Assembly: GCF_034120055.1 (NCBI RefSeq)
Contig: NZ_CP139368.1
Span: 434,001 to 498,000 of the forward strand
Direction: 5' to 3'
Length of the DNA: 64,000 bases
Source of the DNA: Microbacterium rhizosphaerae
GTDB lineage: Bacteria > Actinomycetota > Actinomycetes > Actinomycetales > Microbacteriaceae
Positions 16,626 to 25,668 of the stretch are shown here, piece by piece. Positions within the stretch are counted from its first letter, which is position 1, and every line of letters begins with the position of its first letter. Under the pieces are notes generated by a model. It searched no databases, was not told where the DNA came from, and worked only from the letters and a program-made list of their open reading frames with translations. Position numbers and translations under genes: made by a program.

Positions 16626-18362
16626 GTGACCGACGCAGAGACGCTCGCCTTCGACATCGCCGAGATCCCGTTCTCGTACCGGGGGTCCTGGCTGAACCTG
16701 TCACCCGTCGTCGGCTTGCACGAGACAGCCGAGGACGTGCATCTGGTGACCCATACCGGCGGGATGCACGCCATCTTCCGCCTCGTCGTGGATGCCGGCG
16801 GCCCGGCGCCGCGCACGGACGTGTGGGCGACGCCCACCACCCTCACGTGGGTGACGCAGGAGGGCATGGTCGAGGCCGTCTTCGAGAGCGTGCGCGCGAT
16901 CCGGTTCCGCGGGCGAGGACTGGGACTGCGTTTCGTCGCCCCCGACGAGCTCACCCCGTTCACCGGCGGATATCTCTTCCGCGACCCGTCGGACGGTGCC
17001 GTGACGCTCACGAGCTACGAGTCGGGTCGGCGCTACCGCTTCACCGTCCTCACCGGCTCCCCCGTCGTTCAGGGCGAGAAGCGCACGGGCGCGGCTGCGC
17101 GGGCGCTGATCTTCGGCCCGCAGGCGGAATGGGAGGTGGTGCTCGAGGAGATCAGCACGGCGGCGGATCCCCTGCGGACGCACGCGGACTTCGACACGAC
17201 CGCGGCGGAGCGCGCGCGCGAGTTCGACGGATACGCGCGCGCCCTGCTGGCGGGCATCCCGGAGTCCGCAACGGCGACCAAGGCGGCCTACGTGATGTGG
17301 TCGGCGACGGTCTCGCCCGCAGGATTCGTCGGACGCGAGGCCATCCTCATGTCCAAGCACTGGATGGACAAGGTCTGGAGCTGGGATCACTGCTTCAACG
17401 CCATCGCGCTCGCCGCGGCGGACACGGATGCGGCCCTCGACCAGTTCCTGCTGCCGTTCGATCATCAGACCTCGAGCGGGGCCATCCCGGATTCCGTGGC
17501 GCACTCGGAAGTGCTCTACAACTTCGTCAAACCGCCCATCCACGGCTGGGCGTTCGCGCTGCTGCGCAAGAGGGCTTCGCGGCCGCTCACCGCGGGCGAG
17601 CTCACCGACGTGTACGAGCGACTGAGCTCCTGGACGAGGTTCTGGCTGGACCACCGCAGGAAGCCGGGGCATGCGCTGCCCTACTACCAGCACGGCAACG
17701 ACAGCGGATGGGACAACGCCACGACGTTCGACCGTGATCGGGTCATCGAGTCCCCCGATCTCACAGCCTTCCTGCTGCTGCAGCTCGACGAACTCGTGGG
17801 CCTGGCCCGGGAGCTCGAGCGGCCGTCATCGGAATGGGACATCGCGGCGCGCGAGCTGGAGACCGCTCTTCTGGCACAGCTCTGGACCGGTGCCGGCTTC
17901 GTCGCCCGCTCCGTCGACGACCGCGGCGCGTGCGGGCAGACCAGCCTGCTGACGGCGATGCCGATCGTGCTCGGCGAGCGACTGCCGGCGGACATCGCCG
18001 AGAAGCTCTGTGCCCGGATCATGCAGCACCTCACGCCGTGGGGTCCGGCAACGGAACTGCCGGAGTCCACGCTGTACGAATCCGACGGCTACTGGCGCGG
18101 ACCGATCTGGGCTCCGTCGACCCTCCTCGTCGAAGACGGCCTGCGCCGCGCCGGGCACGTCGAGCCGGCCGATCGGATCAGCGACTCCTTCCGGGCGGTG
18201 TGCGAGCGGTCCGGGTTCGCGGAGAACTTCGATGCCCGCACCGGCAGCGGCCTGCGCGACCGGGCGTACACCTGGACCGCCGCGGCCTACCTGATCCTCG
18301 CCGCCGACGAAGCCGCGCGCACGACCTCCCGCCCCGCGACCGACCGCACAGGAGCACGATGA
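16626..18362 (+). CDS. Six-hairpin glycosidase (MGH1/GH63-like), cytoplasmic
   Basis: The 578-residue protein lacks a signal peptide. An N-terminal beta-sandwich (about 1-190) precedes an (alpha/alpha)6 barrel (about 200-560). The barrel carries motifs shared by GH37/GH63-type inverting glycosidases: KVWSWDHCFNA, LPYYQHGNDSGWDNATTF with its Asp, and YWRGPIWAPSTLL. It starts at a GTG three bases after the permease stop, and its own stop overlaps a 13-codon mini-ORF created by a 38-bp duplication. The role is probably cleavage of imported oligosaccharides. The sugar specificity cannot be read from sequence; alpha-glucosidase and mannosyl-glycerate hydrolase relatives exist. Confidence 0.85.
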   Translation: MTDAETLAFDIAEIPFSYRGSWLNLSPVVGLHETAEDVHLVTHTGGMHAIFRLVVDAGGPAPRTDVWATPTTLTWVTQEGMVEAVFESVRAIRFRGRGLGLRFVAPDELTPFTGGYLFRDPSDGAVTLTSYESGRRYRFTVLTGSPVVQGEKRTGAAARALIFGPQAEWEVVLEEISTAADPLRTHADFDTTAAERAREFDGYARALLAGIPESATATKAAYVMWSATVSPAGFVGREAILMSKHWMDKVWSWDHCFNAIALAAADTDAALDQFLLPFDHQTSSGAIPDSVAHSEVLYNFVKPPIHGWAFALLRKRASRPLTAGELTDVYERLSSWTRFWLDHRRKPGHALPYYQHGNDSGWDNATTFDRDRVIESPDLTAFLLLQLDELVGLARELERPSSEWDIAARELETALLAQLWTGAGFVARSVDDRGACGQTSLLTAMPIVLGERLPADIAEKLCARIMQHLTPWGPATELPESTLYESDGYWRGPIWAPSTLLVEDGLRRAGHVEPADRISDSFRAVCERSGFAENFDARTGSGLRDRAYTWTAAAYLILAADEAARTTSRPATDRTGAR

Positions 18363-18420
18363 CCGACACGCTTGCCAGCGCCCGCACAGGAGCACGATGA
18401 CCGACACGCTTGCCAGCGCC
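18345..18420 (+). repeat. Perfect 38-bp tandem duplication covering the GH127 ribosome-binding site and start codon
   Basis: Unit 1 is 18345-18382 and unit 2 is 18383-18420; each begins CGCACAGGAGCACGATGACC. Both carry AGGAG and the ATG with eight codons. Thirty-eight is not a multiple of three, so the first start reads out of frame into a TGA at the second start. Confidence 0.95.
18359..18400 (+). CDS. 13-residue mini-ORF made by the duplication
   Basis: The first duplicated start opens MTDTLASARTGAR and then stops at a TGA that overlaps the genuine GH127 ATG as ATGA. It has the same AGGAGCACG leader as the real gene, so it may be translated and may couple translation of GH127 to the glycosidase before it. 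It is probably a by-product of a recent slip rather than a functional peptide. Confidence 0.5.
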   Translation: MTDTLASARTGAR

Positions 18421-20316
18421 CGCACCGGCGGCCCGGTGAGCCCCACGCGATCACGGCTGCGCCCCCTCGCGCAGGACGAGATCCGCCTCACGGGGGGCTT
18501 CTGGGGGTCGAAACAGGACCTCAACGCCGACGCGATCATCGACCATTGCCTGACGTGGATGGAACGCACGGGATGGCTCGCCAATTTCGATCGGGCCGCG
18601 AACGGGACGGTCGCAGAGCATCGCGACGGCATCGAGTTCGTCGACTCGGAGGTCTACAAGCTGCTCGAAGCGATGGCGTGGGAACTCGGACGCACGCCCA
18701 CGCCTGTCCTCGAGGAGACGTACGCCGCACTGGTGGCGCGCGTCTTCGCAGCCCAAGAAGCCGACGGATACCTTCACACCGCCTTCGGGCGCGCGGGGCA
18801 GCGTCCGCGCTACTCGGATCTCGAATGGGGGCACGAGCTGTACTGCTTCGGGCATCTCTTCCAGGCCGCGGTCGCGCGGATCCGCACCGGGCACGACGAT
18901 GAGATCGTCGATGTCGCACGTCGACTCGCAGATCACGTGTACCTCGAATTCGGGCCCGATGGGCGCGATGCGATCTGCGGACATCCCGAGATCGAAACCG
19001 CGCTCGCCGAGCTCGGCCGTGCGCTCGACGTCCCTCGCTACCTCGAACTGGCCGGGCTCCTCCTCGATCGGCGCGGTCGGCGACGCCTGAAGACGACGCT
19101 GTTCCAGAGCAGCGAGTACTTCCTGGACGACGTTCCCGTACGGGAGGCCGACATCCTCCGCGGCCACGCCGTCCGTGCGATGTACCTGGCGGCGGGCGCC
19201 GTCGACATCGCCACGGAATTCGATGACGCGGAACTCCTCGCGGCGGTCGAACGCCAGTGGGCCCGCACCGTCGCGACACGCACCTACGTCACGGGAGGTG
19301 TGGGCGCGCACCATCAGAACGAGGAATTCGGCAACGACTTCGAGCTTCCTGCCGACCGGGCGTACGCCGAGACCTGCGCGGCGATCGGATCGATCATGCT
19401 CAGCTGGCGACTTCTGCTGCAGACAGGGGAGGGCAAGTACGCCGATCTGATCGAGCGGACCCTCCTGAACGCCGTCCTCGTCTCTCCGCGTGCGGACGGA
19501 AGGGCGTTCTACTACGCGAACACGCTGCACCAGCGCACCCTCGGCGCCATGCCTGCGGAGGACGAGCTCAGCGAGCGCGCGGAGGCCACCGTTCGTGCGC
19601 CGTGGTTCGAAGTGTCCTGCTGCCCCACCAACGTGGCGCGAACCCTCGCGAGCGTCTCGTCCTATTTCGCCACCAGCACCTCCGACGGAATCCAGATCCA
19701 TCAGTTCGGCGAGGCGAGCATTCGAACGACGACGGGGACCGGCACCCGCGTCGATGTGCTCATGCGCGCGGCCGAGTACCCGTTCGAGGGCACGATCGTG
19801 CTCGACGTCTCGTCCGACGACGAGGTCGAGATCAGCGTACGGATACCCTCATGGGCGGCGACCGACGCAACCGTGAGATTCGGCGACCGGGACGTCCTGG
19901 TCGGTGACGGATATGCGCGCATCCGCGCGCGCTTCGACGGAACCCAGCCGATCGAGGTCGAACTGCCGATGGCGCCGCGATTCGTCTACCCCGACCCGGC
20001 CATCGACGCGCTGCGCGGGACGGTCGCGATCGAGCGCGGGCCGCTGGTCCTGTGCGCGGAATCCACGGACCTCCCCGCGGACGTCGCCCTCGACGCCATC
20101 CGCGTGATGGATGCGCAGCCGGCCACCGCGACGGACCGCGGCGCCGAGGCGTGGTTCTCGGTCTCGAGGAGATCTCCTGCGGACTGGCCGTACACGGGCT
20201 CACCGGTCACCGTGAGCGACGAACGGCGGATACATCTCGCTCTCCATCCGTACTTCGCCTGGGCGAACCGGGGGCCGAGCATGATGCGGGTCTTCATCCC
20301 GATCGGTCGACACTGA
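18397..20316 (+). CDS. GH127 beta-L-arabinofuranosidase (DUF1680)
   Basis: The 639-residue cytoplasmic enzyme matches the whole GH127 family: an (alpha/alpha)6 barrel (about residues 30-420) followed by beta-sandwich domains. The family signature FEVSCCPTNVARTL carries the metal-bound catalytic Cys region, and YVTGGVGAHHQNEEFG contains the conserved glutamate. GH127 enzymes release beta-L-arabinofuranose from hydroxyproline-linked or arabinan-derived oligosaccharides. Its place at the end of the transporter operon suggests it handles imported arabinosides. The start is the second of two duplicated ATGs; only that one is in frame. Confidence 0.93.
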   Translation: MTDTLASARTGGPVSPTRSRLRPLAQDEIRLTGGFWGSKQDLNADAIIDHCLTWMERTGWLANFDRAANGTVAEHRDGIEFVDSEVYKLLEAMAWELGRTPTPVLEETYAALVARVFAAQEADGYLHTAFGRAGQRPRYSDLEWGHELYCFGHLFQAAVARIRTGHDDEIVDVARRLADHVYLEFGPDGRDAICGHPEIETALAELGRALDVPRYLELAGLLLDRRGRRRLKTTLFQSSEYFLDDVPVREADILRGHAVRAMYLAAGAVDIATEFDDAELLAAVERQWARTVATRTYVTGGVGAHHQNEEFGNDFELPADRAYAETCAAIGSIMLSWRLLLQTGEGKYADLIERTLLNAVLVSPRADGRAFYYANTLHQRTLGAMPAEDELSERAEATVRAPWFEVSCCPTNVARTLASVSSYFATSTSDGIQIHQFGEASIRTTTGTGTRVDVLMRAAEYPFEGTIVLDVSSDDEVEISVRIPSWAATDATVRFGDRDVLVGDGYARIRARFDGTQPIEVELPMAPRFVYPDPAIDALRGTVAIERGPLVLCAESTDLPADVALDAIRVMDAQPATATDRGAEAWFSVSRRSPADWPYTGSPVTVSDERRIHLALHPYFAWANRGPSMMRVFIPIGRH

Positions 20317-20352
20317 CCGTCCGGATGGGGGCGATCTACCGGGCCGCCCCTC

Positions 20353-20371
20353 GCGGGCATATCCTGCCCGC
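20353..20371 (+). other. Small hairpin between GH127 and the SRPBCC gene
   Basis: GCGGGCA (20353-20359) and TGCCCGC (20365-20371) form a 7-bp stem with a 5-base loop, two bases before the next start codon. It could terminate the glycosidase operon or affect initiation of the next gene; the evidence is weak. Confidence 0.35.
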
Positions 20372-20373
20372 AC

Positions 20374-20913
20374 ATGGATGCTCGGTATCACTTCGTCACC
20401 ACCTACCGCCTCACGGGGAAGGCGACCAGGGTGTGGGACGTGCTGCGCGACGTCGAGGGGTGGGCGCGCTGGTGGCCCGGGCTCGAGAGCGTCAGGCTGA
20501 TCCGCGCGCCGAACGGTCGTGAGGGAGTCGGGGCGGTGCACCGCTACGTCGTCCGCGCGCCTGTCGGCTACCGCTTCGCGTACGAGACCGAGGTCACGGC
20601 CATCGAGCCGATGCGATATGTGGATGCCGTGGCCCGCGGCGAGCTGGCCGGACGCGGCCGCGTCGCCATGGAGCCGCCCGCCGGCGAGGACGTGACGGTC
20701 TGGATCGCGTGGCTCGTCGAAACACCCAAGCGATGGATGCGGGTGCTCTCGCCCATCGCGCGACCGGCGTTCGCGTGGAATCATCACCGCCTGATGAACG
20801 GGTTCGGCACGGGTCTGGCATCCGCATCCGGAATGCTCCTCGTGTCCACCGAGCACGCTGAGCTGTCGCCGCGGCAGCCGGGCTTCTGGGTGATGCCCGA
20901 GCCGGCCCGCTGA
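20374..20913 (+). CDS. SRPBCC (START-like) family protein
   Basis: The 179-residue protein has the helix-grip START-like fold: an N-terminal strand HFVTTYRLTGKATRVWDVL, the typical VEGWARWWPGLESVRL turn, a strand-rich middle and a long C-terminal helix around PAFAWNHHRLMNGFGTGLAS. Such proteins bind hydrophobic ligands or act as cyclase or dehydratase-like factors. No catalytic residues identify a reaction. It follows the GH127 gene after 57 bp but has no evident link with sugar metabolism. The ATG at 20374 fits the fold boundary. Confidence 0.8.
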   Translation: MDARYHFVTTYRLTGKATRVWDVLRDVEGWARWWPGLESVRLIRAPNGREGVGAVHRYVVRAPVGYRFAYETEVTAIEPMRYVDAVARGELAGRGRVAMEPPAGEDVTVWIAWLVETPKRWMRVLSPIARPAFAWNHHRLMNGFGTGLASASGMLLVSTEHAELSPRQPGFWVMPEPAR

Positions 20914-20974
20914 CGCCGAAGCCGGGCGCCGTCACACCCGAGCTCTGCGCCGACCTCCCGGCTAGGCTGAACGC

Positions 20975-21580
20975 GTGCTGCTGTCTGACGGGGATATCCG
21001 CCGCGAGATCGAGTCCGAACGCATCGGCCTGTCCCCGTGGGATGCCGACATGGTGCAGCCCTCGAGCGTCGACGTGCGGCTCGACCGGTACTTCCGCCTG
21101 TTCGACAACCACAAGTACCCGTTCATCGATCCGGCGCTCGACCAGCCCGACCTCACGCACCTCGTCGAGGTCGAGCCCGACGAGCCGTTCATCCTGCACC
21201 CGGGCGAGTTCGCTCTCGGGTCGACCTTCGAGCAGGTGACGCTGCCCGACGACATCGCGGCGCGCCTCGAGGGCAAGTCGTCGCTGGGACGCCTCGGGCT
21301 GCTCACGCACTCGACCGCCGGATTCATCGACCCGGGCTTCTCGGGGCACGTGACACTGGAGCTCTCGAACGTCGCGACGCTGCCCATCAAGCTCTGGCCG
21401 GGGATGAAGATCGGGCAGATGTGTTTCTTCCGCCTCTCGTCGCCGGCCGAGAACCCCTACGGCACGGGGTCATACGGCAACCGGTACCAGGGCCAGCGGG
21501 GGCCGACGGCATCCCGTTCGTTCCAGCGGTTCCACGTCACGGACGTCGGGGTGTCGGATGCCGGTTCCCAGGGGCACTGA
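20975..21580 (+). CDS. dcd: dCTP deaminase, probably dUMP-forming
   Basis: The 201-residue protein is a clear Dcd, with the family core [17 protein letters not shown] then [15 protein letters not shown], which includes the catalytic glutamate and the trimer interface. It begins [13 protein letters not shown], as in actinobacterial homologues, and the GTG start fits this. Dcd deaminates dCTP. Several actinobacterial enzymes also hydrolyse the product directly to dUMP, feeding thymidylate synthesis, and that dual activity is inferred here from kinship. The gene is a housekeeping neighbour with no operon link to the flanking genes. Confidence 0.95.
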   Translation: MLLSDGDIRREIESERIGLSPWDADMVQPSSVDVRLDRYFRLFDNHKYPFIDPALDQPDLTHLVEVEPDEPFILHPGEFALGSTFEQVTLPDDIAARLEGKSSLGRLGLLTHSTAGFIDPGFSGHVTLELSNVATLPIKLWPGMKIGQMCFFRLSSPAENPYGTGSYGNRYQGQRGPTASRSFQRFHVTDVGVSDAGSQGH

Positions 21581-21601
21581 CCGGCGACGCCCGATGCACC
21601 C

Positions 21602-22114
21602 GTGAAGCGTCCGGACACCGTGGGCATGGGGAGCGCGTCGGCTCGGAGCCTGTGGGTCGTGGTCGCGCTGTTCGAGGCGGTGACGCCCGGGATGTCGTTC
21701 AGCCGCCGCGAGTGGCCGCCCCACGTCACGCTGGCCTCGCCCTTCGTCGTCGAGGCACCGGCCGAAGATCTCGCCAGAGCGGTGGAATCAGCCGGCGGTG
21801 ACGAATGGCCGCTGCGCGTCCGGTTCGGTGGTCGGGCGATGTTCGGCGCCCGCCACGACGTCCCCGTGCAGCTGGTGGAATCCGCCGACGTCGTCGCCCT
21901 GCATGAGCGCCTGGCCGTCGTTCTCGAGACGATGCCCGGCTTCGTCGCCCGTGATCCGCGGCACTGGCGACAGGGCTACCGGCCGCACATGACGCACGTG
22001 CCGACGGTCGCCGTCCACACGGGGGACTCCCGCGAGCTTCGGTCCATGGCGCTCGCCGAGCTCGCGGGTCCCACTGCGACCGTCATCGCCGCGTTCGACG
22101 GTTCTCGGATGTGA
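21602..22114 (+). CDS. 2'-5' RNA ligase family protein (2H phosphoesterase)
   Basis: The 170-residue protein has two HxT-type motifs, PPHVTLASPF (about residues 40-49) and RPHMTHVP (about 137-144), which mark the duplicated 2H phosphoesterase active site. In the second motif Met sits between His and Thr, as the HxT pattern allows. Members hydrolyse 2',3'-cyclic phosphates or 2'-5' linkages in RNA or nucleotides. The natural substrate is unknown. It starts at GTG 21602, 21 bp after dcd, so the two may be cotranscribed. Confidence 0.85.
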   Translation: MKRPDTVGMGSASARSLWVVVALFEAVTPGMSFSRREWPPHVTLASPFVVEAPAEDLARAVESAGGDEWPLRVRFGGRAMFGARHDVPVQLVESADVVALHERLAVVLETMPGFVARDPRHWRQGYRPHMTHVPTVAVHTGDSRELRSMALAELAGPTATVIAAFDGSRM

Positions 22115-22139
22115 ACCTGTGCGGGCCTCCTGCACACGA

Positions 22140-22168
22140 GCGCGAGCGCCTCTCGACAGCTCTCGCGC
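22140..22168. terminator. Possible bidirectional hairpin between convergent genes
   Basis: GCGCGAG (22140-22146) and CTCGCGC (22162-22168) form a 7-bp stem with a 15-base loop between the 2'-5' ligase-like gene and the end of the alkylphenol operon. There is no U-tract. Confidence 0.4.
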
Positions 22169-22198
22169 GTGGGCGAAGGCTGCCGGGACGGCGGCCGA

Positions 22199-23707
22199 TC
22201 ATCTCCTCCGCCTGTGGACGGACTGCGGCGTGAGATAGGCGGAGAGACCCTCGATGCCGTACTCGAGGCCGAGGCCCGAGTCGTGGCGACCGCCGAACGG
22301 CGCGACGTGGTTCGAGGCGAAGAAGTTGATTCCGATCGAGCCGGTGTCGATGCGGCGGGCCACCTGGAGGGCGGCATCCTCATCCGCCCCGAACACGATC
22401 CCGCCCAGACCGAAGCGGGTCGAGTTCGCGATCGCGATCGCATCATCGACGTCTCGGGCGCGCAGGATCGTCAGGACCGGTCCGAACACCTCCTCCTGGG
22501 CGATCCGCATGTCAGGCCGCACATCGGCGAACACCGTGGGCGCGACGAAGCTGCCGATCTCGAACGGGGGGTCGACGTCTCCCCCGAGGGTGGGACGCGC
22601 GCCCTCCGCGACACCGGCGCGGATCAGCCCGCGGACGGTGTCGCGTTGCGCGGCGGTGGCGACGGGCCCGAACACGGTCGTCGCATCCAGTGGGTCGCCG
22701 ACGCGTGCCGCTCCCACAGTCGCCGTCACCATCGACACCAGCGCGTCGTACCGCTCGGGTGTGGCGATCAGGCGGGTGGATATGTAGCAGGTCTGCCCGG
22801 TGTTGCGGATGCAGCTGCGCAGCAGCACGGCCGACATCGCATCGAGGTCGGCATCGGGCAGCACGATCGCCGCGGACTTGCCGCCGAGCTCGAGCGTGAC
22901 CGGACGCAGCAGTTCCCCGCAGGCTGCCGCGATGCGCCGGCCCACCGGCGTCGACCCGGTGAACGCGACCTTGTCGACATCGGGGTGCCGCACGAGCGCG
23001 TCGCCGGTCGCGGCCCCGCCGGTGACCAGGTTGATCACGCCCGGCGGGATGCCTGCCTCATCCGCCGCATCGAGCAGGAAGCGCACGGAGAGGGGCGTCG
23101 GGCTCGCGGGCTTGATCACGACGGTGCAGCCGGCGAGCAGCGCGGGGGCGAGCTTGATGACGACGAGGTTGATCGGAAAGTTCCACGGAGCGATCAGCGC
23201 GCACACCCCGACGGGGTCGCGGGCGACGAGAGTCTCGTTCGCGCCGCCCGGAAAGGGCCGGATATCGGGCTCCTCCAGGAACGTCGAGAGTCCCGCGAAG
23301 ACGCGGAGGATGGATGCCGCGTTCCCGGCCGCCCCGGACGTCTCGGCGATCGGTGACCCGTTCTCGAGCGTGTTCGTGCGGGCCAGCGCCTCCGAGCGAC
23401 GCTCGATGGCGTCGGCCATCCGGCGCAGCGCACCGGCCCGCTCTGCAGGCGTGCGCGAGGACCAGTCACCGAACGCCGCGCGGGCCGCTCGGACGGCCGC
23501 ATCCACCTCGGCCGGTGAGGCCTCGGGAACCGAACCCCACTGTTCGCCGGTCGCCGGATCGGTCACGGGCAGGGCGTCCCCCGTGGAGCGGACCTCCTCG
23601 CCGCCGATGCGCAGCGTCGTGACGTCCGCATAGGGGAGGCGGGTCGCTGCGGAGCGATGCCGCTCCCGCATCCGGGCGGCCGCATCCGTTTCCCGCAGCG
23701 TGTTCAC
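22199..23707 (-). CDS. creC: NAD(P)-dependent aldehyde dehydrogenase, last gene of the cre-like operon
   Basis: The 502-residue ALDH superfamily protein has all core motifs: IAPWNFP, VTLELGGKSAAIV with the general-base Glu, FTGSTPVGR, the catalytic Cys in NTGQTCYIS and EEVFGPVLT. The GTG at 23707 overlaps the HD gene stop as GTGA and follows the family alignment. In the corynebacterial cre pathway CreC oxidises 4-hydroxybenzaldehyde to 4-hydroxybenzoate; the same step on a p-alkylphenol-derived aldehyde is inferred from operon order. The ring-cleavage genes expected next are not in the window. ALDH substrate choice cannot be read from sequence alone. Confidence 0.85.
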   Translation of the reverse strand: MNTLRETDAAARMRERHRSAATRLPYADVTTLRIGGEEVRSTGDALPVTDPATGEQWGSVPEASPAEVDAAVRAARAAFGDWSSRTPAERAGALRRMADAIERRSEALARTNTLENGSPIAETSGAAGNAASILRVFAGLSTFLEEPDIRPFPGGANETLVARDPVGVCALIAPWNFPINLVVIKLAPALLAGCTVVIKPASPTPLSVRFLLDAADEAGIPPGVINLVTGGAATGDALVRHPDVDKVAFTGSTPVGRRIAAACGELLRPVTLELGGKSAAIVLPDADLDAMSAVLLRSCIRNTGQTCYISTRLIATPERYDALVSMVTATVGAARVGDPLDATTVFGPVATAAQRDTVRGLIRAGVAEGARPTLGGDVDPPFEIGSFVAPTVFADVRPDMRIAQEEVFGPVLTILRARDVDDAIAIANSTRFGLGGIVFGADEDAALQVARRIDTGSIGINFFASNHVAPFGGRHDSGLGLEYGIEGLSAYLTPQSVHRRRR

Positions 23708-24348
23708 GACAGCTGGCCCGTCTTCAGGAGCGATTCGGAGCGGGAGAGCTCGGCATCCGCCATCTGCACGGCCGCCTCGGTGAGCAGCTCCGGGATGATC
23801 TCCGAGCGCAGGCGCCGGCAGTACTCGGCCGGAGTGAGCCGGAACCAGCCCGATGCCAGGGCGATGCCGGCCGGCGTGAAACGCCACAGCCGGTCGGCGT
23901 CTCGGACGAGGCTGTCTTCGAGCGAGCGCGAGTCCGGGCGGGTGTCGTGGCCGTCGATGATGTCGGTGACACGGGCGATGAACGCGGGGTCGTATCCGAG
24001 CGGAGGCAGCACCTCGCGGGCGATCATGCAACCGTGACGTTCGTGCTCGTAGCGCACATCGGCCTGGCGCCAGTCGCCGCTGAAGCCTTCACTGAGGATG
24101 CGCGACTCGTCCACGCGCGCCCACCCCGTGTCGTGCAGCAGGATCGCGACCCGCACGACGAGGGAGTCGGCCTCGGGATACGCGTCGCACAGGCGCTCGG
24201 CGAACGCGAACGAGATGGGCAGGTGGATGTCGTTGGCCCGGGCGCGCGACTCGACGACGATCGACCGCCAGACGGGGTCGAGGTCATCGCCCGACTCCCA
24301 CGCGGAGATCGGTGAGGTGTCGGCGGGCACGGCGGTGGGGAGTGTCAT
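23704..24348 (-). CDS. creD: HD-domain phosphohydrolase (CreD-like)
   Basis: The 214-residue HD protein shows AILLHDTGWARVD (HD pair about residues 72-73), HERHGCMIA, IIDGHDTR and DADRLWRFTPAGI, so all the H...HD...D metal ligands are present. It lies between the ferredoxin reductase and aldehyde dehydrogenase genes, overlapping the latter by four bases. In the cre pathway an HD phosphatase removes phosphate from the oxidised aryl phosphate, freeing 4-hydroxybenzyl alcohol or a related product. A second paralogue sits at 32160, sharing ILLHDTGW, IIDGHD and DAD(R/K)LWR. The function is assigned by synteny. Confidence 0.82.
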   Translation of the reverse strand: MTLPTAVPADTSPISAWESGDDLDPVWRSIVVESRARANDIHLPISFAFAERLCDAYPEADSLVVRVAILLHDTGWARVDESRILSEGFSGDWRQADVRYEHERHGCMIAREVLPPLGYDPAFIARVTDIIDGHDTRPDSRSLEDSLVRDADRLWRFTPAGIALASGWFRLTPAEYCRRLRSEIIPELLTEAAVQMADAELSRSESLLKTGQLS

Positions 24349-24363
24349 CGCGGGTCTCCGGTT

Positions 24364-25668
24364 CTAGACGAGTGCCGCGGCGGCGGGCTCGACGATGGAC
24401 CTCTTCACGGGGATGCCGGTGTCGGCGGCGTCTGCGGGTGGAATGGTGGCGCCGCGGCCGAGGGCGTGGCGTATCGCCATGAACTCCGCCGGGTGGTTGA
24501 TGCAGTCCGCGGCGATGAGCCGACCGCTGCGGTAGTACAAGACGCTGAACTTCTCCGTTTCCGGATCGCCGCGCACCACGACCGAGTCGTAGCCCGTCGA
24601 GAGTCCGGCGATCTGCAGCTTGATGTCGGCCTGATCCGACCAGAACCACGGCACGCCTGAGTACACGGCGTCGCGCCCGAGCAGCGTCGCGGCGGCGACC
24701 TTCGCCTGCTCGAACGCGTTGTTGACGCTCTCGAGACGGATGCGACCCCCCGTGCCCAGCGGGTAGGGGTTCGGCATCACCGCGCAGTCGCCGGCGGCGA
24801 CGGTGAGGCCGTCCGACGTGCGGCACGCCTCGTCGACGACGATGCCGCCGTCGACCTCGAGGCCGAGCTGATCCGCGAGCTCGACACGTGGGATGATGCC
24901 GATGCCGATGACGACGAGGTCGGCGGCGACGACCGTGCCGTCCTCCATCTCGACCCCGCTGACCGCCCCCTTGCCGCCGGCGACCGAGGAGTCGTCGCCC
25001 ACGATGCGGGCGATGCGCGCATTCAGGAGGACCTCCGTGCCGCGACGGCGGTGCGCGCCGAGGTAGAACGCGCTGGTCTCCTCAGCGACGACGCGGCCGA
25101 CGAGGCGGGGCGCCGCTTCGAGCACGGTGACGCTCTTGCCGAGCCCGCGGGCCACGGCTGCGGTCTCGAGCCCGATGAAGCCGCCCCCGACGACGACGAC
25201 CCGGCGGGTGGCAGGGTCGCGCATCGCAGCCTCGAGGCTGATCGCGTCGTCGGCGTCGCGCAGGTAGTGGACTCCGCGGTAGTCGGTGCCGGGCAGCGGC
25301 AGGCGACGTACGGCGGCGCCCGTTGTGAGGGCCAGGCGTGCGAAGCGGATGCTGCGACCGCCCTCAGTCGTCGCGGTGCCGGCGCCGTCGGCGCCGCGGT
25401 GGATCGTCACGACCCGGTCGCCCGTCACGAGCTGGATGCCTCGATCGGCGAACCACTCCCGTGTGCGCAGGATCACGTCATCGGGCTCGAGCTCGCCCTT
25501 GATCCATCCCTTCGACAGCGGCGGCCGCTGGTACGGGCGATGATTCTCCTCGCCGATCAGGACGATCGGCTCGGTGTCGCCGAGTTCGCGCATGATCGAT
25601 GCGAGCTGGACGCCCGCCTGGCATGCGCCGACGATCAGTGTGGTGCCCGCAGTGTCCGAAGAGCCCAT
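24364..25668 (-). CDS. creE: FAD-dependent ferredoxin reductase of the P450 system
   Basis: The 434-residue flavoprotein resembles putidaredoxin/rhodocoxin reductases. The N-terminal FAD motif is TLIVGACQAG (Cys where Gly is usual). The NAD motif is VVVVGGGFIGLE. RPPLSKGW and the C-terminal WFWSDQADIKLQIAG segment are family hallmarks. The ATG at 25668 shares its A with the ferredoxin stop (TGATG), so reductase and ferredoxin are coupled. It passes electrons from NAD(P)H to the ferredoxin for the P450. With CreF and CreJ it would form a three-component class I P450 system. Confidence 0.9.
   Translation of the reverse strand: MGSSDTAGTTLIVGACQAGVQLASIMRELGDTEPIVLIGEENHRPYQRPPLSKGWIKGELEPDDVILRTREWFADRGIQLVTGDRVVTIHRGADGAGTATTEGGRSIRFARLALTTGAAVRRLPLPGTDYRGVHYLRDADDAISLEAAMRDPATRRVVVVGGGFIGLETAAVARGLGKSVTVLEAAPRLVGRVVAEETSAFYLGAHRRRGTEVLLNARIARIVGDDSSVAGGKGAVSGVEMEDGTVVAADLVVIGIGIIPRVELADQLGLEVDGGIVVDEACRTSDGLTVAAGDCAVMPNPYPLGTGGRIRLESVNNAFEQAKVAAATLLGRDAVYSGVPWFWSDQADIKLQIAGLSTGYDSVVVRGDPETEKFSVLYYRSGRLIAADCINHPAEFMAIRHALGRGATIPPADAADTGIPVKRSIVEPAAAALV

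Noticed and set aside
4997-20316. Genomic island inserted at the tRNA-Gly gene
   Set aside because: The tRNA is intact, but there is no integrase gene and no direct repeat of its 3' end was seen on the other side. The tRNA 3' end faces the uxaC operon, not the glycosidase locus.
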